A DNA stretch of 64,000 bases from Kitasatospora azatica KCTC 9699 (GTDB lineage Bacteria > Actinomycetota > Actinomycetes > Streptomycetales > Streptomycetaceae): NCBI RefSeq assembly GCF_000744785.1, contig NZ_JQMO01000002.1, positions 1,054,001 through 1,118,000 of the forward strand. Reading direction: 5' to 3'. Below, in pieces: positions 24,901-32,317 of this stretch (within the stretch, counting starts at the first letter, position 1; every line of letters begins with the position of its first letter). The position numbers were made by a program, and so were the translations under genes. The notes under the pieces are model-generated. The model searched no databases. It saw only the letters and a list, made by a program, of their open reading frames with translations, and was not told the DNA's origin.

Positions 24901-25036
24901 AGTCGGCCGAACTCACCTGGGCGGGCGTGAGTTGCGGCTCATTGGCCGTCCAGCCCGTGCGCATGGCGTCGATCGACACGGTGGTGTCATCGGTGCTACC
25001 GACGACCTGGGCGGAGTTCGTGCTGGTCTGCGTCAT
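21977..25036 (-). CDS. PQQ-propeller / Ig-like (choice-of-anchor D) / lectin-like multidomain protein
   Basis: 1019-residue protein. Residues about 40-500 form a PQQ-like beta-propeller with repeating blades such as FATTVDGQVYAQPLVIG, NNFVYGIHAVTGAVLW and GRVYVGTRDGQLLAFG. About 505-820 hold three Ig-like ASPM/choice-of-anchor-D repeats (VDFGQTAVGNTGTATVTV, LAFGELATGQSETLSVTISNTG, VDFGEVPVGGSATRTFDLSNTG). The C-terminal about 180 residues are an L-type-lectin-like module (SGADGLAFVLLDAG, VAVTLDTYQNGNDPSANFVGV). No signal peptide is visible after MTQTSTNSAQVV, and an in-frame TGA lies shortly upstream, so the export route is unclear. It follows pqqB on the same strand (129-bp gap). Whether PQQ binds is untested. 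Confidence 0.75.
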   Translation of the reverse strand: MTQTSTNSAQVVGSTDDTTVSIDAMRTGWTANEPQLTPAQVSSADFGQLFATTVDGQVYAQPLVIGSTVLVATENNFVYGIHAVTGAVLWSRSLGPAWPASAIGCGDLVPNLGVTATPVYDASSGLVYVTAKVNDGPDEKHPHWYLHALDLATGLEHPGWPVTIQGAPANDPSNPIIPFTAHQRPGLLLLDGEVFAGFGSHCDAGPYVGYVVGVRTDTRAIRLWATQDAAGGKMAGVWMGGDGPVSDGPGRIFLSTGNGISPAPGPGKQPPGHLAESVVRVAADAGPDLVAKDFFSPSNADDLDNNDQDLGSGGPVALPSPPFGTAAHPNLMVQIGKDGRVFLLDRDDLGGRSRRGVPDAALSVSGPFRGVWGHPAVWGGDGGYVYVAENDGVLRALSYGVSGTGLPVLTSAGTSSGSIGHYPGSPVVSSTGTTSGSALVWVTCPGGSNGSNAQLRAYDAVPVNGVLRLRWSAPIGTAVKFPVAAVSNGRVYVGTRDGQLLAFGRPAQGALIGTPVDFGQTAVGNTGTATVTVTATRAVTITAVATTAPFAIGSPAPALPVTLNTGQTFDVPVTFTPTGAGGATATLSFSVTVGGAAGTVGLDLHGTGTQPGFGASPPTLAFGELATGQSETLSVTISNTGTSAETVATTTAPAAPFSASGLPAAGAQIDPGASVTVSVSYTPTVASPPGGDSSQLTVTGADGLSVTVPLTGSAVVGAPHLTISPTSVDFGEVPVGGSATRTFDLSNTGNLALTITKAAPPTPPFAVPNPVAEGQQINPGDVIHQAITLAPTATGSASGQYLITGNDGQGAQTVRFTGTAVQGGTVPAPSADGWTLNGSAAFSGTDLVLTPAASDETGSALYPTAVPTAQLHARFTASIGGGSGADGLAFVLLDAGRTTEHALGVGGGGLGYAGLPGVAVTLDTYQNGNDPSANFVGVATQGTGDALSYASTAQNIPNLRNGPHTIEARATGGHLQVSVDGTPVIDTAVQLPSPALVGFTAATGGLNDAHTVSGVTVTY

Positions 25037-25066
25037 GCTGCTGCGCCTCCCTCACCGAGCGGGGAC

Positions 25067-25094
25067 GAATGGATGCCTACGAATGGATGCCTAC
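25067..25094. repeat. 14-bp tandem duplication upstream of the propeller gene
   Basis: Two perfect copies of GAATGGATGCCTAC lie 31-58 bp upstream of the propeller protein's ATG. Confidence 0.85.
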
Positions 25095-25165
25095 GAACTT
25101 CCTGACAGCACAAGTGTCCGGGATCTTCGTGACGCTCCGCAATCGCTCGATCAGGTGAACTGCCG

Positions 25166-26062
25166 TCAGAGTTCCATTGACTGACCGTCGAAGGCGACCT
25201 CAACGCCCGCCTCGGCCAGCACGGCGACGGCGGGCGAGCCCGGCACGGTCAGCGGGTTGGTGTTGTTCAGGTGGGTGTACAGCCGCCGCTTCGCCGGATG
25301 CCGGCGCAGCCGGTCCAGAGTGCCGCCTGGCCCGCTGACCGGCAGGTGGCCCATGCCGCGCGCGGCGCCGCTCGTACCGGTGGCCCGGTCGAGTTCGTCG
25401 GCGGTCCAGAAGGTGCCGTCCAGCAGGACGCAGTCCGCACCTGTCAGCCAGTCGTCGAAGCCCTCCGGCCACTGGGCCAGTGACGGTGCGTAGACCAGCG
25501 TGGCGCCGGTGGCGGTCTCCTCGAAGCGGTACGCCACCACCCAGGGGCCAGGGGCCGCCGACTCCCGGGCGTAGCGCGGCCGCTTGTCGCCGATCGGGAA
25601 GGCCGTGACGGCCAACCGGCCTCGATCCAGCGGCAGTTGCTCCCCGCCGAGCGGCCGCCAGTGGGCCGTGCCGTAGGGAGCCAGCAGCGAGCGCAGCGGG
25701 AACGCGTGGGTGAGCGCGTCCAGCACCGCGGCCGGCGCGTGGAGGTCGAGTGCCGCGCCCTCCCGCAGCGCGAACAGGCCGACGGTGTGGTCGAGTTCAC
25801 CATCGGTCAGCAGGACCCCGCGCAGCGGCGTGTCACGGCTGCCGGCCGGTGGGACCAACTCCGGTACGGCCAGCAGTTGGGCGCGCAGCTCGGGTGAGGC
25901 GTTGACCAGGTACCAGGCGTTCTCGGAGACGCTGATCGCCAGCGCCTCCTGGCTGCGCCACCCGGCCGGCCCAGCCGATCGGGCCTGCTCGCAGGGGGCA
26001 CAGCCGCAGTTCCACTGAGGCAGCCCGCCACCTGCGGCCGTGCCCAGAATCCGCACCCGCAT
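25166..26062 (-). CDS. pqqB: Pyrroloquinoline quinone biosynthesis protein PqqB
   Basis: 298-residue metallo-beta-lactamase-fold protein of the PqqB family, implicated in hydroxylating the tyrosine of the PqqA-derived Glu-Tyr intermediate. The N-terminus VRILGTAAGGGLPQWNCGCAPCEQAR carries the PqqB cysteine signature PQWNCxCxxC. Further on come VLLTDGELDHTVGLFALR (equivalent to the metal-binding HxHxDH site but adapted), DCVLLDGTFW and a C-terminal NNTNPL. It is the last pqq gene and starts 15 bp after pqqE ends. Length matches the family (about 300 aa). Confidence 0.95.
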   Translation of the reverse strand: MRVRILGTAAGGGLPQWNCGCAPCEQARSAGPAGWRSQEALAISVSENAWYLVNASPELRAQLLAVPELVPPAGSRDTPLRGVLLTDGELDHTVGLFALREGAALDLHAPAAVLDALTHAFPLRSLLAPYGTAHWRPLGGEQLPLDRGRLAVTAFPIGDKRPRYARESAAPGPWVVAYRFEETATGATLVYAPSLAQWPEGFDDWLTGADCVLLDGTFWTADELDRATGTSGAARGMGHLPVSGPGGTLDRLRRHPAKRRLYTHLNNTNPLTVPGSPAVAVLAEAGVEVAFDGQSMEL

Positions 26063-26077
26063 CCGACTCCTCCACCC

Positions 26078-27205
26078 TCAGCGTCCGTCCCGGGATCCAC
26101 TCCGTGGCCCGGGCCCCGGCAGCCGCGGCCCGGGCGGGCGCGGCACGATGACCGACCGGCCGGAGTCCTGGCTCCGGGTGGCCAGGAACGCGTCCACCAG
26201 CGGCCGGTGCGGCGAGAGCCGGCAGACCGGGTCGGCCACCGCGGCGTCCCCGGTGAGCTCGAAGGCCTGGCAGCGGCAGCCGCCGTGGTCCTGCTCGCGG
26301 CGCTCGCAGCTGCGGCAGGGCTCCGCCATCCAGTCCGTGCCCCGGAAGCGGTTGAACAGCGGTGCGTCGAACCAGATCTGGGCCAGGGTGCTGTCCCGTA
26401 CGGTCGGCGCGGCCGGGCCGGCGAGCCGGCCCGCCGCCGGGCAGGGCAGCACGGTGCCGTTCGGTGCCACGGTCAACTGTCGGCTGCCCCAACCGGCCAT
26501 GCAGGGTTTGGGCCACTCCTCGTAGTAGTCGGCGGGCACGTAGACGAGTGCCGGAAGCCGGTGCCGGCCGGCGCGCACGGCCTGCTCCGCCGAGAGCAAC
26601 TGCTCCGGGGTGGGCAGCAGGGCCGCGCGGTTGACCAGCGCCCAGCCGTAGTACTGGGCGTTCGCCAGTTCCAGCCGGTCCGCGCCGAGTTCGACCGCGA
26701 GGTCGATCAGCTGGGGTACCCGGTCGATGTTGGCGCGGTGCAGGACGACGTTGAGAGACAGGGCCAGGCCCGCCTCGCGGACCAGTGCGGCGGCGGCGAG
26801 CTTGCGCCGGTGCACGGCGCGGCCGGCGATTCGGTCGGCGGTGGACGGCTCGGCGTCCTGGAGGCTGAGTTGCACGTGGTCGAGGCCGGCTGCGACCAGC
26901 TGGGCCGTGCGATGCGCGGTCAGCGCCTGACCGCCGGTGATCAGGCTGGTGTAGAGGCCCTGTCGGTGGACGGCGGTGACCAGCTCGACCAGATCCCGCC
27001 GGGCCAGCGGCTCGCCGCCGGAGAGGTGGACCTGCAGCACGCCGAGCGCCTGCGCTTGGGCGAAGAGCGCGATCCACTCGGCGGTGGACAGCTCGTCGGC
27101 GTAGTCGTCCAGCGCCACCGGGTTGGCGCAGTAGCCGCAGGCGAGTGGGCAACGGTACGTCAGTTCTGCCAGCAGGCCGAGTGGTCGCTCGACTGCCGGG
27201 CTCAT
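26078..27205 (-). CDS. pqqE: PQQ biosynthesis radical SAM enzyme PqqE
   Basis: 375-residue radical-SAM/SPASM enzyme that joins the side chains of the conserved Glu and Tyr in PqqA. The radical-SAM cluster motif is CPLACGYC at residues 19-26 (Cys 19, 23, 26), followed by SGGEPLARRDLVELV. The C-terminal SPASM region contains CPAAGRL and a cysteine set CRSCERREQDHGGCRCQAF for auxiliary Fe-S clusters. ATG overlaps the pqqD stop (ATGA), showing coupled translation. Works with PqqD, which presents PqqA. Confidence 0.95.
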   Translation of the reverse strand: MSPAVERPLGLLAELTYRCPLACGYCANPVALDDYADELSTAEWIALFAQAQALGVLQVHLSGGEPLARRDLVELVTAVHRQGLYTSLITGGQALTAHRTAQLVAAGLDHVQLSLQDAEPSTADRIAGRAVHRRKLAAAALVREAGLALSLNVVLHRANIDRVPQLIDLAVELGADRLELANAQYYGWALVNRAALLPTPEQLLSAEQAVRAGRHRLPALVYVPADYYEEWPKPCMAGWGSRQLTVAPNGTVLPCPAAGRLAGPAAPTVRDSTLAQIWFDAPLFNRFRGTDWMAEPCRSCERREQDHGGCRCQAFELTGDAAVADPVCRLSPHRPLVDAFLATRSQDSGRSVIVPRPPGPRLPGPGPRSGSRDGR

Positions 27206-27531
27206 CCCCCGCCTCCGTGATCGGCCTGGTCCGGGCCGGCCCCGACCAGGCCGAGCCGGGCCAGGTCGGCGAGCAGGGCGTCCACCTCCTCGGCCACCAC
27301 CCCCCGGTAGGTGCTGCGCAGTTCGGCGGCGATCCCGGCCGCGTCGCGCCGGCCGTCGCAGAGCGCCAGCACGGCGGCGGCCGTCTCGTTGAGCAGCACC
27401 ACGCCCTCGGGGTGCAGCAGGGTGGGCATGCCGCGCACCGCGTCCTGGGCGAGCCGCACCCCGCGCCGCAACCGCCAGCCGCGCACTGCCTCGGCTGCGC
27501 GGTCGGCGGGCCGGGTCGGCTGCTCAGACAC
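27202..27531 (-). CDS. pqqD: PqqA-binding chaperone PqqD
   Basis: 109-residue protein of the PqqD winged-helix peptide-recognition family (RRE). Visible core: GWRLRRGVRLAQDAVRG, MPTLLHPEGVVLLNETAAAVLALCDGRRD and a helical C-terminus with VDALLADLARLGLV, matching PqqD length of about 90-110 aa. It binds PqqA and delivers it to PqqE. The GTG start at 27531 sits in an 8-nt overlap with the pqqC stop (GTGTCTGA). Longer in-frame starts would run inside pqqC. Confidence 0.9.
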   Translation of the reverse strand: MSEQPTRPADRAAEAVRGWRLRRGVRLAQDAVRGMPTLLHPEGVVLLNETAAAVLALCDGRRDAAGIAAELRSTYRGVVAEEVDALLADLARLGLVGAGPDQADHGGGG

Positions 27532-28228
27532 GAGCGCCGATGTGCGCGTGCTCGATCGCGTCGAGCATCGACCAGAGCACATCGCACTTGAAGGAGAGCG
27601 CCGCGATGGCGGCGTCCTGCTGCTCGCGGGTGGTGCAGTACATGGTGACCAGCTCCATCGCGTGCGCCGCGTCGGCGTCCGCCACCTCGGGGCGCAGCTC
27701 GAAGTACCGAAGACCGGCGGGATCGACCCAGCGGTAGTGGGTGTGCAGGGCGGACAGCCGCTCGCGCATCAGCTCGGGTGAGAAGAGCTCGGTGAGTGAG
27801 GCGGCGACCGCCTCGGTCCACGGGCGGGTGCGGGCGAACTGCACGTAGGCGTCGGTGGCGAACCGGACGCCGGGCAGCACATGGCGCTCGTCCTCCACCT
27901 CCTCCACGCTGAGGCCGGCGGCCTCGGCGAGGGCCAGCCAGTCGGCGTTCCCGCCCTGGCCGAAGGCCGCGCCGTCCTGGTCGGTGATCCGGCGGATCCA
28001 GCGACGACGCACCTCGGGCACCGGACAGTTGGCCACCACGGCGGCGTCCTTCTGCGGGAGCCACTTCTGGTAGTACCAGCGGTTCGCCACCCAGGACCGC
28101 AGTTCGGCATCGCCCAGGGCGCCCTGATGGAGCCTCAGATGGAAGGGATGGTTGTGCCAGTAGCGCTCGGAGTGCGCATACAGCGCAGCGGCGAAGTCGG
28201 CGGTGCTCAGGGGCTCCAGGGCCGTCAT
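27524..28228 (-). CDS. pqqC: Pyrroloquinoline-quinone synthase PqqC
   Basis: 234-residue cofactor-free oxidase that performs the final eight-electron oxidation and ring closure to PQQ. It has the family's all-helical heme-oxygenase-like layout: YHAHSERYWHNHPFHLRLHQG with histidines near residues 23 and 28, ANRWYYQKWLPQKDAAVVANCP, the RRWIRRITDQDG stretch and a final helix. Length is within the usual 230-250 aa. ATG is only 8 nt from the pqqA stop, with no separate ribosome site, so it likely depends on coupling to pqqA. Confidence 0.95.
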   Translation of the reverse strand: MTALEPLSTADFAAALYAHSERYWHNHPFHLRLHQGALGDAELRSWVANRWYYQKWLPQKDAAVVANCPVPEVRRRWIRRITDQDGAAFGQGGNADWLALAEAAGLSVEEVEDERHVLPGVRFATDAYVQFARTRPWTEAVAASLTELFSPELMRERLSALHTHYRWVDPAGLRYFELRPEVADADAAHAMELVTMYCTTREQQDAAIAALSFKCDVLWSMLDAIEHAHIGARV

Positions 28229-28236
28229 GGCGGGCG

Positions 28237-28395
28237 CTACCGTCGGCCCGCGTAGGCCGTGACCTCGTGCGCGAGCTCGACGGGCCAGGCGCTGGGTACC
28301 ACCCACTGGCGGCGCGCCTCGGCCTCCGGAACCGGCCTGCCCGGTGGCGTGGCAGGCTGCGCGCTCGTGCCGGGAGAAGTGCTCTGCTCGGTCAT
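28237..28395 (-). CDS. pqqA: PQQ precursor peptide PqqA
   Basis: 52-residue precursor (MTEQSTSPGT...). The diagnostic core is EVTAYAGRR at residues 44-52, with Glu44 and Tyr48 in the required E-x3-Y spacing that PqqE cross-links; a conserved tryptophan precedes it (QWVVPSAWP). The C-terminal tail after Tyr is short, which is normal. The peptide is longer at its N-terminus than many PqqA (about 23-35 aa), with a proline/serine leader. As first gene of pqqA-C-D-E-B it sets the operon start. It is a real gene despite its size, being colinear and coupled with pqqC. Confidence 0.93.
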   Translation of the reverse strand: MTEQSTSPGTSAQPATPPGRPVPEAEARRQWVVPSAWPVELAHEVTAYAGRR

Positions 28396-28521
28396 CCGCT
28401 ACCCCGTTCCGGGCTGCTGCGTATACGGCCAGCTCCCAGCATCCGCCACTTCGAGTAGCCGCACAATCACCGAAAGGAGTGAAGCTGCTGCCCACCGGAG
28501 CCCCGACAGCCGGGCAGTGGG

Positions 28522-28551
28522 TTGCCTTTTCAAACCTACTACCGCTAGCGT
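28522..28551 (+). promoter_or_regulatory. Promoter candidate for MFS gene, possibly leaderless
   Basis: TTGCCT (28522-28527) and TAGCGT (28546-28551) separated by 18 bp resemble vegetative -35/-10 boxes. The expected start of transcription lies at or within a few bases of the ATG at 28560, and no Shine-Dalgarno sequence is seen. This suggests a leaderless transcript; it is an inference. Confidence 0.4.
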
Positions 28552-28559
28552 GCGGACCC

Positions 28560-30065
28560 ATGCAGATAGTTGGGAATCCAAACCCTCAAGCGGCCCATGC
28601 CGATCACCAGACCCAGGCACCCCACCTGCCCCACCCCCGCGCGGTCTTCCTGGTGGTGACCGCCGCGGTCTTCGTCTCCAACCTCGACCTGTTCATCGTC
28701 AACGTCGCCCTGCCCTCGATGAACCAGCGCTTCCACGGCAGCACCCTGGCCGGCCTCTCCTGGGTGCTGAACGGCTACGCGATCGTCTTCGCCGCGTTGC
28801 TGGTGCCGGCCGGCCGGCTGGCCGACCGGATCGGCCACCGGGCCGCCTTCCTCGCCGGTCTCGCGCTCTTCACGCTCTCCTCCGCGCTGTGCGCGCTCGC
28901 GCCCGGTGTCGGCTGGCTGGTCGGCGCCCGGCTGCTGCAGGCCGTCGGCGCCGCCCTGCTGATGCCCACCTCGCTCGCGCTGCTGCTGGACGCCACCGAG
29001 CCGCAGCGGCGGCCCGCGGCCGTCCGCGTCTGGGCCTCGATCGGCGGAATCGCGGCCGGTCTCGGCCCGGTGCTCGGCGGGCTGCTGGTGGAGGCCGACT
29101 GGCGCTGGGTGTTCCTGGTCAACCTGCCGGTCGGGGTGGCCGCCCTGGTGGCCGGGGCGCGGGTGCTGCCCCGGCTGCGCGGCCGGGGCGCCGAGCCTTG
29201 GCCCGACCTGGCCGGCGCACTGCTGTTGACGGCCGCGATCGCCGCGCTGGCCGTCGGCCTGGTCAAGTCCGACGCCTGGGGCTGGGGATCGCCCCGGGTG
29301 CTCGGCTGCCTGGCGGCGGCCGCCGTGCTCACCCTCGGTTTCCTGCTCCGGTCGGCCCGGCACCCGGCTCCGGTGGTCGAGCTGCCGCTGTTGCGAGTGC
29401 CGGTCTTCGCGGCGGCCAACGCCACCGCGCTGCTCTTCACCGTGGCCTTCGCCGGCATGCTGCTGACCTCGGTGCTCTGGTGCCAGCAGGTCTGGGGCTA
29501 CTCGGCGCTGCGGACCGGCCTTGCCGTGGCACCCGGCCCGCTGCTGGTGCCGCCGATCGCCCTGACCGCGGGTCCACTGCTGCGCCGGCTCGGCCACGGT
29601 CGGCTGTCGGCCCTCGGCCTGCTCTGCTTCGGCGCCGGGATCGCCTGGTGGGCAGCGGCGATCGGGACCGCTCCCGGGTACGCCGGTGAGCTGCTGCCGG
29701 GCATGCTGCTCACCGGTGCCGGGGTCGGACTCACCCTGCCGACCCTGATCGGCGCCGCGGCGGCCGCGCTGCCGCCCACCCGCTTCGCCACCGGTTCGGC
29801 GGTCACCACGATGGGCCGTCAGATCGGCGCGGTGGTCGGAGTGGCGGTGGTGGTCAGCCTGCTCGGCACCCCGCACAGCGCCCAGCAGGCACTGGGCGCC
29901 TTCCGCCATGCCTGGTGGGCGGTCCTGGTCGCCACCGGGCTGGCGCTGGCCGGGTCGATCGTCCTCGCCACCGTCCAGCAGCGACAGAGCCCGACCCCGA
30001 GCGAGAACCCGAGCACGAGCACGACCCCGAGCACAAACCCGACCCCGACCCCGGGCAGACCGTAA
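28560..30065 (+). CDS. MFS transporter (DHA2-like, 14 TM)
   Basis: 501-residue major facilitator. Motif A appears as GRLADRIGHRAAFLAGL near residue 83 and motif C in the fifth helix as GPVLGGLL. About 14 helices are predicted, as in the DHA2 drug:proton antiporter group, and the C-terminus is a charged Pro/Thr-rich repeat tail (SPTPSENPSTSTTPSTNPT). A multidrug or secondary-metabolite export role is likely. Divergent from pqqA across a 164-bp gap, so it could be co-regulated with or separate from the PQQ operon. Substrate unknown. Confidence 0.85.
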   Translation: MQIVGNPNPQAAHADHQTQAPHLPHPRAVFLVVTAAVFVSNLDLFIVNVALPSMNQRFHGSTLAGLSWVLNGYAIVFAALLVPAGRLADRIGHRAAFLAGLALFTLSSALCALAPGVGWLVGARLLQAVGAALLMPTSLALLLDATEPQRRPAAVRVWASIGGIAAGLGPVLGGLLVEADWRWVFLVNLPVGVAALVAGARVLPRLRGRGAEPWPDLAGALLLTAAIAALAVGLVKSDAWGWGSPRVLGCLAAAAVLTLGFLLRSARHPAPVVELPLLRVPVFAAANATALLFTVAFAGMLLTSVLWCQQVWGYSALRTGLAVAPGPLLVPPIALTAGPLLRRLGHGRLSALGLLCFGAGIAWWAAAIGTAPGYAGELLPGMLLTGAGVGLTLPTLIGAAAAALPPTRFATGSAVTTMGRQIGAVVGVAVVVSLLGTPHSAQQALGAFRHAWWAVLVATGLALAGSIVLATVQQRQSPTPSENPSTSTTPSTNPTPTPGRP

Positions 30066-30190
30066 CCCCCGCGCACGCCCCACTCGCGGCCCCGGCAGGG
30101 AGCGCACACCCCCGCTCCCGTTGGCCGTCCGCCTGCCGCAGTGGAAAGCTCGAACCACGAGCCTTCCCGCGCACCCCGAGGAGCGCCGCG

Positions 30191-32302
30191 ATGTCCGAGC
30201 GAGCAACGTCCCGGGCCGGAGCCACCGGTCGGGCGCCCGCCGTGCCGGGGCCGGAGAGCCTGCGCAACGTCGTGCTGGTCGGCGTCAGCGGCTCCGGCAA
30301 GACCACCTTGACCGAGTCCCTGGCGCTGGCCGCCGGCGCGCTGACCAGGGCCGGCCGGGTCGCCGAGGGCAGCACGGTCTCCGACTTCGAGGAGATCGAG
30401 CACCAGCAGCAGCGCTCGGTCCGGCTCTCCCTGGTGCCGGTCGAGTGGCAGGGCGTCAAGATCAATCTGCTCGATCCGCCCGGGCACGCGGACTTCACCG
30501 GTGAGCTACGGGCCGCCCTGCGGGCCGCCGACGCGGCGGTCTTCGTGGTCTCCGCCACCGATCCGGTGACCGGCCCGGTGCGGGCGCTCTGGTCGGAGTG
30601 CGCGGTGGCGGGCCTGCCCCGGGCCATCGCCGTCACCCATATGGACGCGGCCAGGGCCGACTTCGAGGAGATCCTGACGGCCTGCCAGGAAGCATTCGGC
30701 AACGGGCATCTGGACTCCGTGCAGCCGCTGGACCTGCCGGTCCGCAGCGACGGCCGGGTCCGCGGCACCGTCGAGCTGCTGACCGGCGAGACGCACGGCG
30801 AGGCCACGCCGCTGCCGGAGACCGAGCCGGCTCGGGAGCGGCTGGTCGAGGCCATCGCCGGCGAGGACGACGAGCTCATGGAGCGCTACCTGGGCGGCGA
30901 GACGCTCGACCCGGACGCGCTCACCCGGGGGCTGCGCGGCGCCGTGCTGCACGACTCGATCCACCCGGTGCTCCCCCTCACCGAGGACGGCACCGGCGCG
31001 GTCGACCTGCTCGACCTGATCGTCTCCGGCTTCCCCGCCCCGACCGACCGTCCGGCGCCGGAGCCGCTGGACGGTCGGCCCGAGGGCACCGGTCCCGACG
31101 CACCGCTGGTCGCCCAGGTGATCCAGAACACCGGCGACCAGTACGTCGGACGGCTCAGTCTGGTGCGGGTCTTCGCCGGCACCCTGCAGCCCGACCTGCT
31201 GCTCCACGTCGAGGGGCCCGAGGCGGGTACCGAGCACGGCGTCGAGGCCGCCGAGGACCGGATCGCCGGCCTGACCAGCCCGTTCGGCAAGCAGCAGCGG
31301 CCGGTCGGGGAGGCCTTGGCCGGCGACCTGGTCTGCGTCGGCAAGCTGACCACGGCTCGGGTCGGCGACACCCTCTCGGATCCGGCCGCCCCGCTGGTGC
31401 TGGAACCGTGGAGCCTGCCCGAGCCGCTGTTGCCGATCGCAGTCGAGGCCCGCAGCCGCAGCGACGAGGACAAGCTCGCCCAGGGTCTGGCCCGGCTGAC
31501 CGCGCAGGATCCGACCGTCCGGGTCGAGCAGAACGCCGCCACCAAGCAGCTGGTGCTCTGGTGCACCGGTGAGGCGCACGCCGGCGTGGTGCTGCACCAG
31601 CTGGCCGAGCTGTACGGCGTCCAGGTGGACCAGGTGCCGTACCAGGTGGCGCTGCGCGAGACCTTCGGCGGGACCGCGACCGGCCACGGCCGGCTGGTCA
31701 AGCAGTCCGGCGGGCACGGCCAGTACGCGATCTGCGAGCTGCTGGTGGAGCCGCTGCCCGGCGGCAGCGGCTTCGAGTTCGTCGACAAGGTGGTCGGCGG
31801 CGCCGTGCCGCGCAACTACATCCCCTCGGTGGAGAAGGGCGTGCGCGCCCAGTTGGAGCACGGCGTGGGCGACGGCTATCCGCTGGTGGACGTCCGGGTC
31901 ACTCTGTTGGACGGCAAGGCGCACTCGGTGGACTCCTCCGACGCCGCCTTCCAGACCGCCGGGGCGATGGCGCTCAAGGACGCGGCCGGCCAGACCAGCG
32001 TGCGGCTGCTGGAGCCGGTGGCCGAGGTCGCCGTCCTGGTGCCGGACGAGTACCTGGGCGGCGTGTTCAGCGATCTGTCGGTGCGCCGGGCCCGGGTCCT
32101 CGGCACCGAGCCGGGCGGCCCCGGGCAGAGTCTGCTCCGCGCCGAGGTGCCGGAGCTGGAGCTGACCCGCTACGCCGTGGACCTGCGCTCGCTCTCGCAC
32201 GGCACCGGCTCGTTCACCCGTTCGCCGCTGCGCTACGAGGCGATGCCCCCGGCACTGGCTGCCAAGGTCGCCAGGCCCACCGCCGACCGCGCGACCCGCT
32301 GA
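30191..32302 (+). CDS. EF-G2-like translational GTPase
   Basis: 703-residue elongation-factor-G paralogue (EF-G2/TetM-like subfamily of actinobacteria). P-loop GVSGSGKTT at residues 31-39, switch II DPPGHADFTGEL, domain II and domains III-V with GGHGQYA and a C-terminal EF-G fold (YLGGVFSDLSVRRARVLGT). The usual NKxD of the G4 motif is replaced by THMD, a sign of altered nucleotide specificity or affinity. Unlike housekeeping fusA, it is not next to ribosomal genes. Mycobacterial EF-G2 lacks measurable translocation GTPase activity, so a canonical elongation role should not be assumed. GAGGAG ribosome site upstream. Confidence 0.85.
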   Translation: MSERATSRAGATGRAPAVPGPESLRNVVLVGVSGSGKTTLTESLALAAGALTRAGRVAEGSTVSDFEEIEHQQQRSVRLSLVPVEWQGVKINLLDPPGHADFTGELRAALRAADAAVFVVSATDPVTGPVRALWSECAVAGLPRAIAVTHMDAARADFEEILTACQEAFGNGHLDSVQPLDLPVRSDGRVRGTVELLTGETHGEATPLPETEPARERLVEAIAGEDDELMERYLGGETLDPDALTRGLRGAVLHDSIHPVLPLTEDGTGAVDLLDLIVSGFPAPTDRPAPEPLDGRPEGTGPDAPLVAQVIQNTGDQYVGRLSLVRVFAGTLQPDLLLHVEGPEAGTEHGVEAAEDRIAGLTSPFGKQQRPVGEALAGDLVCVGKLTTARVGDTLSDPAAPLVLEPWSLPEPLLPIAVEARSRSDEDKLAQGLARLTAQDPTVRVEQNAATKQLVLWCTGEAHAGVVLHQLAELYGVQVDQVPYQVALRETFGGTATGHGRLVKQSGGHGQYAICELLVEPLPGGSGFEFVDKVVGGAVPRNYIPSVEKGVRAQLEHGVGDGYPLVDVRVTLLDGKAHSVDSSDAAFQTAGAMALKDAAGQTSVRLLEPVAEVAVLVPDEYLGGVFSDLSVRRARVLGTEPGGPGQSLLRAEVPELELTRYAVDLRSLSHGTGSFTRSPLRYEAMPPALAAKVARPTADRATR

Positions 32303-32317
32303 CCCGCCCCACAGACC

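Noticed and set aside
21977..25036. Calling the propeller protein a PQQ-dependent dehydrogenase
   Set aside because: Only the propeller fold is visible; the Ca2+/catalytic residues of quinoprotein dehydrogenases were not identified.
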